From Sporisorium sorghi (Eukaryota > Basidiomycota > Ustilaginomycetes > Ustilaginales > Ustilaginaceae), in contig JALCCG010000071.1 in assembly GCA_023212695.1 (NCBI GenBank), positions 1 through 64,000 on the forward strand: DNA of 64,000 bases, written 5' to 3'. Position numbers and translations under genes: made by a program. The notes beneath the pieces were generated by a model. The model saw nothing but the letters and a program-made list of their open reading frames with translations. It did no database searches and had not been told where the DNA came from. Position 1 is the first letter of the stretch; the number at the start of each line of letters is the position of its first letter. Shown here in pieces: positions 39,698 through 50,117 of this stretch.

Positions 39698-42600
39698 ATG
39701 GTCACCTCGGCTGCTTCAGCCTGGCTTTTTGCCGCGCCATCACAGGCCGACCGTGACCAGGCCCTTACCGCTCTTCGCATCGCTCAGCCCGTCGCTATCC
39801 TCTTGATCGCTCTAGCATCGGTGCTGATCGAACCATCAAAGGCGTTTCTAGCCCACCTCTTGCATCCGCGCCGCTCCGACTATGAACAGCTGCGTGCAGA
39901 GGCCGACGACAATGAACCAACCGAGCGCGACGAGCCACCACAGCCCACGCCAGTCATCGTACCTGTTCGATTACGGCGCCGTCTCCTGACGCAATCCACA
40001 CAGCTCGGCTTGGCTGCCACTTTTTTCGCCTCGGGCGTCCTCATCATCCTTCGCGCCGTGCTGCCTCCCAAAGAGTGGCAGCCTGACCTCGATCTGTGGG
40101 GTGCCGTCGATGTTCAAGCCCTCGGTGGACTGCTCGCTTGGGGATCCGTGGTCATCGCTGCTTTGTGGGAGGAAAAGGTGCGAGGTAGGGGCAAGTACGG
40201 CAGAGGCAAGTCAGCTTGGTCCGTCACCGCAGGCTCTGCTACCGACATTTGCCTGCTCGTCCTCTGCATGGTCTCGAAACGGCGCCGCGACTTGCCTCAC
40301 ACCAGTCCATGGTCTATCGCGCAACTCGGCCTCATCATCCTCCGCCTTTTGCTCTTTTACCCTGTCCTCATCCTCGCCCTCTCATGGGACCGCGTCCGCT
40401 TTGTGCGCGCTGCCGACCTTGCCAACCAGGCCGCCGCAGCTGCCAATCCGTCCTCATCGCAGCCACGCTCGGCTCCTCCTGCAAGCGGCGAGTCGACAGG
40501 TCTTCTCCAAGCGCCAGGCAGCTCCACCACGCCATCATATGGCGCCACCGCAACCAACGGCAACGCGACTCAAAAGTCGACCGCCGCCAACTCGGGCACG
40601 CAGACTCCCAACCGCGATCCAAACGCCTCCATGGGTCTCACCGTCGCTGCTGCACCACCTCCGCCTACTTTCAAGACCTTCCTCTACCGCATTCGCTTCC
40701 TCTTCCCTTACCTCTGGCCCTCCAAGTCGATCAGACTCCAGCTCACCGCAGTCGTCTGCGTCGGCCTCCTCTTTGCAGCACGCGTCGTCAACTTTTTCAC
40801 GCCGCTCGCTCTCGGAAAGCTCGTCGACGACCTCTCCACCGGCGCTTCCCCTTGGGCAGATATCTTCGTCTACTCGGGGCTCAAGATGCTCCAAGGTTCC
40901 GGAAGCTTGCTCAGCGTGCTTCAGGCTATCCTTTGGGTACCTGTCGAGCAGTACTCGGACCGCATGATGAGCATGATGGCCTTCGAGCATCTCCTCAACC
41001 TCAGCATGTCGTTCCACACCAAGAAGAAGACCGGCGAAGTGCTCAGGATCCTCGACCGCGGCAGCGCCATCAACAATTTCTTCCAGTACCTTCTCTTCAG
41101 CCTGCTGCCCGTCTTTATCGACATCTTTGTCGCCATGATCTACATGACACGCACCTTCAGCCCCGCCATCGGTGTTTTGCTCTTCGTCGTCATGGTCGCC
41201 TACACCTGGACTAGCGTACAGCTCACCTCGTGGCGTACGGGTCTCCGTCGAGCCATGAACAACAAAGATTCCATCTGCCGTGCCATCTCTGCCGACGTGC
41301 TCATGAACTGGGAGACGGTCAAGTGTCTCAGTGCCGAATCGTACGAAGCCGAGCGATTCCGCAGTGCTCTGCAGGACTACCAGAAGGCCGAGTTCAAGGT
41401 GATTGGAAGTCTCAACATGCTCAATATGGTGCAGAACCTCATCTTGGCGTTTGGCACCCTCTTCGCCATCATGCTCGTTGCTGGTAGTGTCGTTCGTGGC
41501 GAGACCACCAGCTCCGAGTTTGTCGTTTTTGTCACCTATCTTCAACAAGTCTACCAGCCGCTCTCGATGCTCGGCACGCTGTACCGCGTGGTGCAGCAAA
41601 ACCTCGTCGACACGGACAAGCTCATGACGCTGCTCGAGGAAAAGACCGAGGTCAAGGATCTGCCCGACGCCAAGGACCTTGTGGTCACGGACGGTGTCAT
41701 CGAGTTCCAGGACGTGCGCTTCTCGTACGACGGCAAGGTCGAGGCGCTCAAAGGTTTGAGTTTCAAGATCGACCGCCACTCGAGCGTTGCGCTGGTCGGA
41801 GAGTCGGGCGCGGGCAAGTCGTCGGTGTTGCGCCTGCTCTACCGCTTCTACGACATTCAGTCGGGTCGTATTCTGATTGATGGCCAAGATATCCGCCATG
41901 TGACGCAGCACTCGCTTCGACGCGCTATCGGCGTAGTGCCTCAGGAACCTTCGCTTTTCAACAACAACATCCGCACCAACATCCTCTACGGTGATACCAC
42001 GGCGTCGGACGAGGCGGTAGAAGCGGCCGCACTAGCTGCGCAGATCCACGATCGCATCCTGAGCTTCCCTGAAGGCTATGACACGGTGGTCGGCGAACGT
42101 GGTGTGCGCCTGTCCGGTGGTGAGAAGCAGCGTGTCGCCATTGCGCGCACCATCCTCAAGAACCCGCCCATCTTGCTGCTCGATGAAGCGACTTCGGCAC
42201 TCGACAGCCAGACCGAGCGTCAGCTGCAGTCGGCGCTCAACAACCTCATGCAGGGTCGATCGAGCCTGACGATCGCGCATCGTCTTTCGACCATCATCAA
42301 CTGCGACCTCATTATCGTGATGGACGCGGGCCGTGTTGTGGAGGTGGGCTCGCATGCGGATCTGATCGCCAAAGGTGGGATGTACAGCAAGATGTGGGAG
42401 CAGCAGATCAAGACGCAGAAGGAGCAGGAGGCGGCTGCGGCTATGCAGGAAGCGATGCGCGAGGCCGAGGTGGAAGCTGGAGCAAACAAGGATGATGGCA
42501 AGCAGCACAACGAGTCGCAGCCGGGCTTGCTCGGGATCGTTCCGCCTGCTGTCACGGGCGAGCCAGAGAACCCGCTCAAGGGTGCAGAGGCGGTCAAGGA

Positions 42601-42868
42601 TGCAAGTGCCACCGCTGCTGCTGCTACAGAGCCGGTTAGTGAGACGCAAGAGCAGACCACCGCAAGCCATACGAACGGCAGCAATGGTCTGCTCGCCGTC
42701 GAATCAGCGCAACCCGCCAAAGGCAGCCAGAGTGGATCGAGCTCGCCGTCGGGCTCGGACCTCGCCAACAGCCGCACCTTGAGTAAAGAGGATAAGAAGA
42801 GGCTGCAGAACCGCAAGAAGAACTCGAAGCGGCGTGAAAAGGAGAGGCAGAAAAAGTCGAGTGGGTAG
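39698..42868 (+). CDS. half-size ABC transporter, Hmt1/ABCB6 type
   Basis: A 1056-residue ABCB-family half transporter. S. pombe Hmt1 is vacuolar and moves glutathione or phytochelatin complexes for heavy-metal tolerance; animal ABCB6 is related. The N-terminal extension (1 to about 320) has five or so membrane segments (TMD0) and a Ser/Ala/Thr-rich linker. The six-helix core follows to about residue 620, with SMSFHTKKKTGEVLRILDRG as the first coupling region. The nucleotide-binding domain has Walker A GESGAGKSS at 701-709, the Q-loop Pro-Gln-Glu-Pro, signature LSGGEKQR at 805-812, Walker B ILLLDEAT at 825-832 and the H-loop His861. A C-terminal tail of about 160 residues is low complexity and ends with a basic run. 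The start at 39698 (caagATGG) is preferred to the frame's earlier ATG at 39452. Confidence 0.92.
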   Translation: MVTSAASAWLFAAPSQADRDQALTALRIAQPVAILLIALASVLIEPSKAFLAHLLHPRRSDYEQLRAEADDNEPTERDEPPQPTPVIVPVRLRRRLLTQSTQLGLAATFFASGVLIILRAVLPPKEWQPDLDLWGAVDVQALGGLLAWGSVVIAALWEEKVRGRGKYGRGKSAWSVTAGSATDICLLVLCMVSKRRRDLPHTSPWSIAQLGLIILRLLLFYPVLILALSWDRVRFVRAADLANQAAAAANPSSSQPRSAPPASGESTGLLQAPGSSTTPSYGATATNGNATQKSTAANSGTQTPNRDPNASMGLTVAAAPPPPTFKTFLYRIRFLFPYLWPSKSIRLQLTAVVCVGLLFAARVVNFFTPLALGKLVDDLSTGASPWADIFVYSGLKMLQGSGSLLSVLQAILWVPVEQYSDRMMSMMAFEHLLNLSMSFHTKKKTGEVLRILDRGSAINNFFQYLLFSLLPVFIDIFVAMIYMTRTFSPAIGVLLFVVMVAYTWTSVQLTSWRTGLRRAMNNKDSICRAISADVLMNWETVKCLSAESYEAERFRSALQDYQKAEFKVIGSLNMLNMVQNLILAFGTLFAIMLVAGSVVRGETTSSEFVVFVTYLQQVYQPLSMLGTLYRVVQQNLVDTDKLMTLLEEKTEVKDLPDAKDLVVTDGVIEFQDVRFSYDGKVEALKGLSFKIDRHSSVALVGESGAGKSSVLRLLYRFYDIQSGRILIDGQDIRHVTQHSLRRAIGVVPQEPSLFNNNIRTNILYGDTTASDEAVEAAALAAQIHDRILSFPEGYDTVVGERGVRLSGGEKQRVAIARTILKNPPILLLDEATSALDSQTERQLQSALNNLMQGRSSLTIAHRLSTIINCDLIIVMDAGRVVEVGSHADLIAKGGMYSKMWEQQIKTQKEQEAAAAMQEAMREAEVEAGANKDDGKQHNESQPGLLGIVPPAVTGEPENPLKGAEAVKDASATAAAATEPVSETQEQTTASHTNGSNGLLAVESAQPAKGSQSGSSSPSGSDLANSRTLSKEDKKRLQNRKKNSKRREKERQKKSSG

Positions 42869-43693
42869 AGTACCAACATCTTGCTTGCTATTCACATTTC
42901 ACACTCTCTTTCACTGCTCTCTAACAAGATGAACATTTCAGGTACAATCAGGGTTGTTGCATGTGCTGGTGTGAGTGTGAGGAGCTGAGGAGCGTGCAGA
43001 GCGAAGGAGAATTCAGGGTCTCCTGGAGAGTAAGCAGTTCGTCGCGTTGTGTGTGCTGCTGCGCCTTACCTCATTTCCAAAAATGGAAAATCGTCGAAAA
43101 AAGAAAACTCGGGGCACGGACACGCACGCAACAATAATCTCTGCAGCGAAAGCTGAGCCTCAACGGCGTTCTGGAAGCAGCCGCTGCAGGAAAAGACGCG
43201 GCGCAGCCAAGAGTCGAGTCGAGAGGACAGCTTTGTTTCAAGCAAACCTCCGCGGGTTGGCAATCGACCATCACTCTTTTCATCGCAACAACGTCGACAT
43301 TGTTCGGTTTCCCCTTTCGTCTCGTTCGGAAAGGCTTCTCCAGTCGAATCTGGGTCCGTGGATTTGATCTCGTCCATCGCGACTGTCCTTCATTACTCCA
43401 CTTCACTCCAATCGACGGTCGACAATCTACGAACGCGCGCGCGCGTCAAGTCAAGGCTCAGTTTGCACGTCATCGCTCTCTCGACACCATCATCTAGAAG
43501 CAACACAACTTGCCCTTCGCCGTCGCATCTGCACATCAACGAGCTCCACTCAAGGTCAGCTCAGCACCGGATTTGACCCACGTCCGCGGCAACTGCCTTC
43601 ATTCGTAACCAATCCGGACACGCTCTTCTAACCGCACACCAGCCGAGATAGGATAGCAAACATCCGTCATCGGCGCGACGCCTCGAGTCCACC
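42869..43693. other. intergenic region between the ABC transporter and the DUF2408 gene
   Basis: An 825-base stretch, both neighbours on the plus strand. A short alternating GC stretch (acgcgcgcgcgcg) lies near 43433-43445. Reading frames are short and unconvincing. Confidence 0.5.
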
Positions 43694-46123
43694 ATGTCGA
43701 GCATGTCAAGCATCCCGCACGAGGAGCTGCCCATCCTCGAGGCGCTTATCAACATCCGCAACAGGCTCACAGCATTGAAAAAGGACAGCTCCGAGTTCAT
43801 CAGATCGCACGATGTCCAGCAACTATATCAGCAGGTCATCAAGCAGGTCACCAAACTCAACGCCGTGCGCGACGAACAGCAGGCCAACGCACAGGCTTCC
43901 AGCAACGCCAGCTCCACCTCGGACCACCACGAACAAGCCGATCAGTCCGACGCCAACGGTATCGACGACTCGCCCGTCCTCCAGCAGAATCGCGTCGACA
44001 CCACACTCAACGACGTCTTTTCGTTGCTCAGTCTCTTCTTCCTCACCATCGGCCGCAGTCGAGAGAGTCCTGCCACTTTCTCTCAGCTCAGCTGTATGAA
44101 GCAGTTGCTCGATCATTTGCAAGAGTCGGGCATCTACACCGAAGCCGATCTGCAACCTTTCGGATCGCGCTTGTCCGAGCTGCGAGAGATCATTCGCAGG
44201 GACAGCGAAGGTGGTCGTCATCCACCCCAGCTCACCAAGCTCATGACGCGCAAGCTCGAGGCGTGCGAGAAGATGGTGCGCAAACTCGAGGGAACGCTCA
44301 AGGTGCTTTCCGTCGAGCTCGTACCCATCCACCAGAAGATCATCTCGATTCGTCGTCAACTCGCCGCAGCAGCAGCCAAACCCAAACCGGCGCGAGCAGA
44401 GATCAAGCAGCTGCAGGAAGAGCTGCGAAAGATCGATGCAAAGCGCGTCGATGGCAAGTTCTTGGGTCCCGGTGGCAGCTCGGTCCCCGCTGGTCAAGCG
44501 ATTCTCGTCGGTCTCTTAGAGGAGTGCTTCGAAATTTGCCACGACATGACGGTGCGCAACGACGAAGTGCCCATGACGCTGCAGCCCATCTACGACCGAC
44601 TCGTCGAGATCAAGTCGCAGCTCGAACATCTCGTTTTGACACATCGATGGACGCTGCGAGAGACCGATCTGTGGAACTATCAGGTCACGCTGAAAGAAAT
44701 CGACCGATTGCGCGTCAATGGCAAGTTTGTCGACTCGGAGGGCAAGCAGCCCGAAGGCCAGCTCGTGCTCCTCTACCTGCTGCGTCGATGCTACGGTCTC
44801 ATCTACCGACTCGTCGCGTCGTCCGAGCCCATCTCGGAAGAGCTCATGCCCATCAGCAACAAGCTCTCCACCGTATCCAAGTGCCTCAAGGAGGTCTCCA
44901 AGTACGGCGGCCCTTTTACCATGCGCGATCTGTATCCGTATCGCTTGGCACTCCACCAAATCGACGGCATGCGCAGCAAGGTGCTCGACAAGGACGGCAA
45001 CGACACCGGCGTGCGCAAATGGCTCGGACGCGACGGCAGCGTTCCCGAGGGTCAGGCCATCCTGCGTGCGCAGTACGAAGAGGTGGAGCAGACCATCGAA
45101 GAGATGCTCAACCGCGAGGATGACGACGACGATGACGAGGAGGAAGACATTTGGGACGGCGACACTGCATCGAGTGCCAGCCAGTCGGGAACAGAGTCGG
45201 CTGCATCGGATAGCGAGGACGATGACGGAGGACCGTCGGCCGACATGGTTCGACAGGCTTTGATGGCGCGAGGAGGACCCATGATCGGCATGGCTCCAGT
45301 AGACCAACCCGCTACGGCACCCAACTCGGCCATGCCATCCGCGGCGCCGTCTCGAAATGCCAGCTACGCAGGTAGCTTGACACGTGCAGACAGCGGATCC
45401 GGCAGCGGGTTTGCGGCCATGACGCCGCTCTCTCCAGTAACGAATGTAGCTCCCGCTGCACCCACCCCCGCCGGCCACGGCAGCGTTTCCAGCTCGAGCA
45501 CTGCGACATTGCATGCTGTGCCTCTAGGTGCTCCAGCTGGATCAAAGGAGCCCACAGCCGCTGCACCCGTCCCTGCTGCCGCCTCTCCTTCGATCGCAGC
45601 CAAGTCGGAAGTCGACTCGACCGCGGCGTCGGCATCGTCTTCGACGGCGACGGCTTCGGGTGTGGCAAGTCCTGTTCCTGCCGGCGTCGCCTCGCCTACA
45701 GCATCGCAGATCCGATCGCAAAAGATTGGACGCGATTTCCGTGACGGTGTCGGTGATCTGACGGGTCTCAGCTCGCGCTCTCCGCCTGTCAACGTGGCCG
45801 ACGGCAAGACCGCCTCGCTCAGCGCCCTTGTGCAAGCCACATCCACGCCGCCCCTGTCGGCATCCAGTGGTCCATCACCAGCGACGCTGCAGACGCTGCA
45901 GACGCAGCCGCCGCCGCAAGAGGTCGAGCTGCTGCCGGCCGGAGCGGCTCCGCTTGCGATTCCTACGCCGGGCATTTTGGAGGAGCAGAAGCGATCCGGG
46001 CCCGCGATGGGGACGCAGATTGACGCTCTCGCTCAAGGGTTCCAGGGCACTTCGATCAATGATGTTCTATCGAGTTCGGTGGGCACTACGGGGACCGCGA
46101 CGGGTAGCAATGCGACTGGGTGA
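43694..46123 (+). CDS. DUF2408 protein with three internal helical repeats
   Basis: An 809-residue protein of a fungal family known by the DUF2408 domain (yeast Cub1/YPL260W group, linked in yeast to proteasome and DNA-repair phenotypes; function not established). The first 475 residues are alpha-helical. Three units of about 80-95 residues repeat at about 204-284, 292-373 and 380-472: each has a Pro-Ile near its start (LVPIHQKI, LQPIYDRL, LMPISNKL), an Ile-Asp-x-x-Arg in the middle and a Pro-x-Gly-Gln near the end (VPAGQAIL, QPEGQLVL, VPEGQAIL). An acidic run at about 475-487 ends the folded part. The C-terminal 320 residues are Ser/Ala/Pro-rich and probably disordered. The first Met is used; Met4 is an alternative. 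No membrane segment is present. Confidence 0.85.
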   Translation: MSSMSSIPHEELPILEALINIRNRLTALKKDSSEFIRSHDVQQLYQQVIKQVTKLNAVRDEQQANAQASSNASSTSDHHEQADQSDANGIDDSPVLQQNRVDTTLNDVFSLLSLFFLTIGRSRESPATFSQLSCMKQLLDHLQESGIYTEADLQPFGSRLSELREIIRRDSEGGRHPPQLTKLMTRKLEACEKMVRKLEGTLKVLSVELVPIHQKIISIRRQLAAAAAKPKPARAEIKQLQEELRKIDAKRVDGKFLGPGGSSVPAGQAILVGLLEECFEICHDMTVRNDEVPMTLQPIYDRLVEIKSQLEHLVLTHRWTLRETDLWNYQVTLKEIDRLRVNGKFVDSEGKQPEGQLVLLYLLRRCYGLIYRLVASSEPISEELMPISNKLSTVSKCLKEVSKYGGPFTMRDLYPYRLALHQIDGMRSKVLDKDGNDTGVRKWLGRDGSVPEGQAILRAQYEEVEQTIEEMLNREDDDDDDEEEDIWDGDTASSASQSGTESAASDSEDDDGGPSADMVRQALMARGGPMIGMAPVDQPATAPNSAMPSAAPSRNASYAGSLTRADSGSGSGFAAMTPLSPVTNVAPAAPTPAGHGSVSSSSTATLHAVPLGAPAGSKEPTAAAPVPAAASPSIAAKSEVDSTAASASSSTATASGVASPVPAGVASPTASQIRSQKIGRDFRDGVGDLTGLSSRSPPVNVADGKTASLSALVQATSTPPLSASSGPSPATLQTLQTQPPPQEVELLPAGAAPLAIPTPGILEEQKRSGPAMGTQIDALAQGFQGTSINDVLSSSVGTTGTATGSNATG

Positions 46124-46766
46124 GGCGGAGAGGTGTAGCAGGTTCTTGTTTTCTTTCATTGTCACCCTACACACCATTCAGATATCAATTATAATTCATG
46201 GACTCTTGTTGCTTCTCGATGGTGTGACGCTTGCTTGATGCTCGGTGTAGGTGTTTGGGATGGTTTGAGAAGCAACGAGTCCTGCGAGCTTTGCGGGGTT
46301 GCCAGCGTGAGGATCAAAAGTATCCGTGCGAGCGAGCCTGGAAGAAGAGAGAAAGATCAGGCAGAATCACAGACGAGCGATCAGCGATCTGAAAATGAAA
46401 AACAACAGAAAAATTGGATTCGCCGTCTCAATGCCATTGAGAAGGATCTCCATTGAGCTTCTTCTTCTCTCAAACACCACTTCAAGACACATACATCCCA
46501 GTCTAGCTCAACAAGCTAGGAGCCAGCCTAAGGATACCCTCCAAGGACATGCTGTGATCGAACCAGCTTTCTCGATGCCTCTGTCTCTTTTCCTGGACAG
46601 CAGCAGCAGTTGATCACCAGCCGTTGTCACTGCATCGACTTCATTTGCGGTTGTCGTCAAAGCTTATTGTTGCTTCTGCTGTGTCATACTCTCATTTCAA
46701 CAGTCGTGTCCTGCACGATCCCACACAGGCATTTTGTCCGCTTCATAAAGTGCTGACGAGGAAAAC
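46124..46766. promoter_or_regulatory. upstream region of the nucleoporin gene
   Basis: About 640 bases between two plus-strand genes. No repeat or motif of note. A GTTCGATC stretch on the minus strand near 46555 was considered as a tRNA B box and dismissed. Confidence 0.5.
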
Positions 46767-48764
46767 ATGGGCCCATCTCGACACACACGAGCAACAGCGG
46801 CAGCCTCAGCTTCGGCTGGCGCTTCGTCCAGACGCAATGACGAATCCGCAACTTCTTCTTCCGCTTCCCCTTCCAAAACACCAGTGCGACCTTCACCATA
46901 TGCGCGTACACCGACAAAGCCATCCTCGTCCTCCGCATTCACTCTTGGTCCAAGCACGCCTACGTCGCGCACCAGCTCGCCCATGATGCTGCGCGAGATC
47001 TTTAGCATGATCAGTCCCTTCCGAGGGCTTAGCAGGGCACGTCGCTCGGCTGCTTTTGGAGCGGCTGATGAGAGCGATGCGGATCAAGACATGCCGACCG
47101 TGGCTGTCGATCAACAGCTTGGGCAGACGTCGAAGCTCGACAATGTTGAAGAGGACGATGCTGACGCCGACGATGCTGACGATCGCATGATCGAAGACAT
47201 GGAGCAGGGAGGCTCTGTCGTTGATGTTTCAACACCATCGCAGAAGGCGCAGAGAAACCAGCTGGAAGTTCCCGCAAACACAAGCTCGGCTCCTCGATCA
47301 CCAAGTCCTAGGCCGCGCTCTTCGCTGGCTGCACCGCCTAAACCACTCCCTTTGGCCGACAGCTCGCTCGTCACTCCTGGTCTTCGTCGTCAATTCGCAC
47401 AAGCGCCATCGACCGCCATCTCGTCGACGCCTGGCCCATCCACATCCTATGCGCCTCCAACACAGACCAGCCCCGTGTCGCGCAACTACGACCTGCTGGC
47501 TCGCTTCTTTTCCGAAAAGCAACGAGGCGGACAGGGCGGACTCACCGAGGTCGAGGTCGAAGGCTGCATCCGACTGATCGAGGAGAGCATGGCTTCAGGG
47601 CGCAATCTCGAGTCCGAGTTTGCAGGCAGCGCTTCCCATCACGGTCGATTCATGCCCTCGGTGCAGACGAGCGGCTTTGCTCCTTCCTCTCGAGCCAGCA
47701 GCATCGCGCCTCCGGCCATACCATCGTCGCAGAGCATGAACACTCTTTTTCATCCCGGTACCAGCCGACTCCCCGCGTCCTCGAGCACGTACTCGTTCCT
47801 CGCGCCTCGCGCGCCTGCTCCGCGAACTGTGTTCGGCGCGGCACCCTCGACCACTCGAAGGCGGCCTATCTATCTCGGTCCGGGCATGAGTGGACTCTCG
47901 CTCAACCGCCGCAGGCCTGTGGTGGCGAGCGCATCGCGCGCGGCCGCGCTGGCAAAGACGACTTCCCAAAGTTTCATGCCGAGGTCCAGCACGGATCCCA
48001 ATCTCGCTGGACTTGCTAGGCAGACGAACGATGCGCAAGAGGTGTCTGATCGAGCTGAAGAGGCCAAGCGCCGTCGTACCGGTGTTGACAATGCCAACGC
48101 TGCCTCTTCCACACCAGCTCGCGGTGCGACTTTCGAACAGACGGTCCAGTTCGAGCCTGCCTACGAGAAGGAAGCCCGTCAGAGCAGCCTCCTTGCCAAG
48201 GACATTGCTGCTTCGTCCTCGTCGACCAATGGAACGTCTGGTTCGCCCTTGAAGCGAGCTGCTCCGTCGGTAGAGTTGCCAGCAACCAAAACGAGTCCGC
48301 CCAAAGCAACCACGCGCACCGCCAGTGCGATCCAAGACATCCTCAAGACGACGCCGCCCGTGCGTCCCTCGACCAAACCCGAGCTCGTCAACCCCTACCA
48401 GTCCGCTGCACCCTTGGCTGCCAAGAGCAAGTCGTCGGCCGAGGTCGATTCTGGTAAAGAGACGTCAGTCCGCCGCTCGGCGCGCGCTTCTATGCTCACG
48501 CGTGCCAAGGCGAGAGAGACGGCCAGAGCTGCGGAGAAATCGAGTCCGCCCAAGGAGTCGGTGCTGGACCTCATCGAGCGTACTGCGCCCAAGACGATCA
48601 GCAAGCGGAAAGCGACGACCGGGGCTGCGGATGAGCAGCAGAACGGCAGCAAGGCTTCCGCGCCCGAAGCAGTGGCGGATCGAGCGTCGGAGGAACGCAA
48701 GCTGCAAAAGACGGAAGAGGTGCAGCGACGGCTTGAGGCGCTGAACAAATCCAAGAGCCAGCCA

Positions 48765-48796
<32 letters not shown>

Positions 48797-50117
48797 ATCG
48801 GAACACAGTGCTGCGAAGCCCGCTGTTGCCGACGCCAAATCGACCAAGGTGTCTGCGAATCTGGTACCTCCGCAGTACACGGCGACGAAGCCCAAGAAGC
48901 CTTCCCCGCTGTCGGCTGCTTTCCAGGCGCCCGACTCGCCCAGTTCGGATTCTGAGACGACTGCTGCACCAGTGCAACCGCGCAGTCCTGCCATTTCTCA
49001 ACCGAGCTTCAGCTTTGGCGGTCCTGCTGCTGCCGCCAAGCCGGCGACGCCTTCGACGGGATTCTCGTTTAGTGCGCCCAAGCCTGCAAGCAGCTCGGGT
49101 TCGGTTACAGCTTCGGCGCCAGCTGCGGTTCCGTCGTCCGGTGGGTTTTCGTTTTCGCAGCCGGCGCCCGTGGCTGCTAAAGCAGCGTCGAGTGCTGCAC
49201 CAGCGAGCATGCCCTCGTTCTCGTTCAGCCCGGTGGCGGGTGCACCGGTGCAGTCGAAGCCGGTCGCCAGCACTGGATTCAGCTTTTCAGCTCCCTCCGC
49301 CACCTCTTCGACGTCGACTTCGAGCGCAAGCAACAGCACTAGCACCATTGCGCCGTCGCCGTCGCAGTCGCAATCGCAGTCGAGCTTGGTGCGCAGCCAG
49401 GTGCTTGCGGAAGACGCTTCATCGCTGCCAAAGTTTGAGTGGCAAGTGCCTGCTGTCTCGGCTACTAGTGGGCACGAAAAGGCTTTGTGGGACGAGATCA
49501 AGTCGGTGGCGCAGGCGGCGCTGCCCAAGTTTGACTTTATCTACGATGTCGAGACGTCGAGCGATGGGTATGGGAAGGGTTCGAGTGGGAAGGCCGTTGC
49601 GCCTAGCGGTGGGTTTGGGTTTTCTGCGCCGGTGCAGGCGTCGACTGCGACTGCTCCCGCTGCGGAGCCTGTCACCGCTGCTCCTGCTGCTACCGTTACG
49701 TCGAGCGATACTGCCCCCGACGACGCCTCTGCTTCCGACGACGCAAGCAAACCCCAAACCTCCGGCCTGCTCGGCGAAGGCGAAGGCGAAGAGTCCGAAC
49801 AGACCCTCTTCGAAGTCCGTGCCAAAATCTGGCGGCTCGACATGGAGACCAAATCCTGGAAAGACCTCGGCGTATGCATCGCCAAGATCAAACACGACTC
49901 GACCACGGGCAAACACAGGCTGCTAGCGCGCAACGAGGCCAACGGCAAGGTCGCGGTCAACTTCATGACGTACAAAGGGCTAAAGAGCAGCCTGGACAAG
50001 ACAGTGAATGCGTTCTTGGGTTTCGACGGGAAGGAGCCCACGCAGTACAGGATGAAGGTGAAGACCGAGGACAGCGCGCGCGAGTTCAAGCAGGTGTTGG
50101 AGCGCGTGGCGGCGTAG
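46767..50117 (+). CDS. FG nucleoporin with Ran-binding domain (Nup2/Nup1-like)
   Basis: A 1116-residue protein. The C-terminal Ran-binding domain (about 1008-1116) carries FEVRAKIWRL, Trp-Lys-Asp-Leu-Gly, HRLLARNEANGKVAVN and NAFLGFDG. A phenylalanine-rich region at about 748-955 has FSFG, GFSFSAPK, GGFSFSQP, GFSFSAPS and GFGFSAP motifs, as in FxFG nucleoporins of the nuclear basket that bind importins. Nup2 (S. pombe Nup61) has this C-terminal layout. At the N terminus, residues 73-95 (LREIFSMISPFRGLSRARRS) look like an amphipathic helix followed by basic residues, as in Nup1/Nup60, which use such a helix to bind the inner nuclear membrane. A Gln run at about 669-679 comes from a CAG repeat. 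Start: good context, aacATGG. The long middle is Ser/Ala/Pro-rich and disordered. Confidence 0.85.
48767..48797 (+). repeat. CAG trinucleotide run inside the nucleoporin gene
   Basis: About ten in-frame CAG codons give a short polyglutamine stretch. Such runs change length easily by slippage. Confidence 0.9.

Noticed and set aside
40535..41911. Minus-strand frame of 458 codons
   Set aside because: Antisense to the ABC transporter core, with no domain of its own.
46540..46640. Minus-strand tRNA suggested by GGTTCGATC
   Set aside because: The T stem pairs only in part, there is no A box at the right distance and the acceptor ends do not pair.
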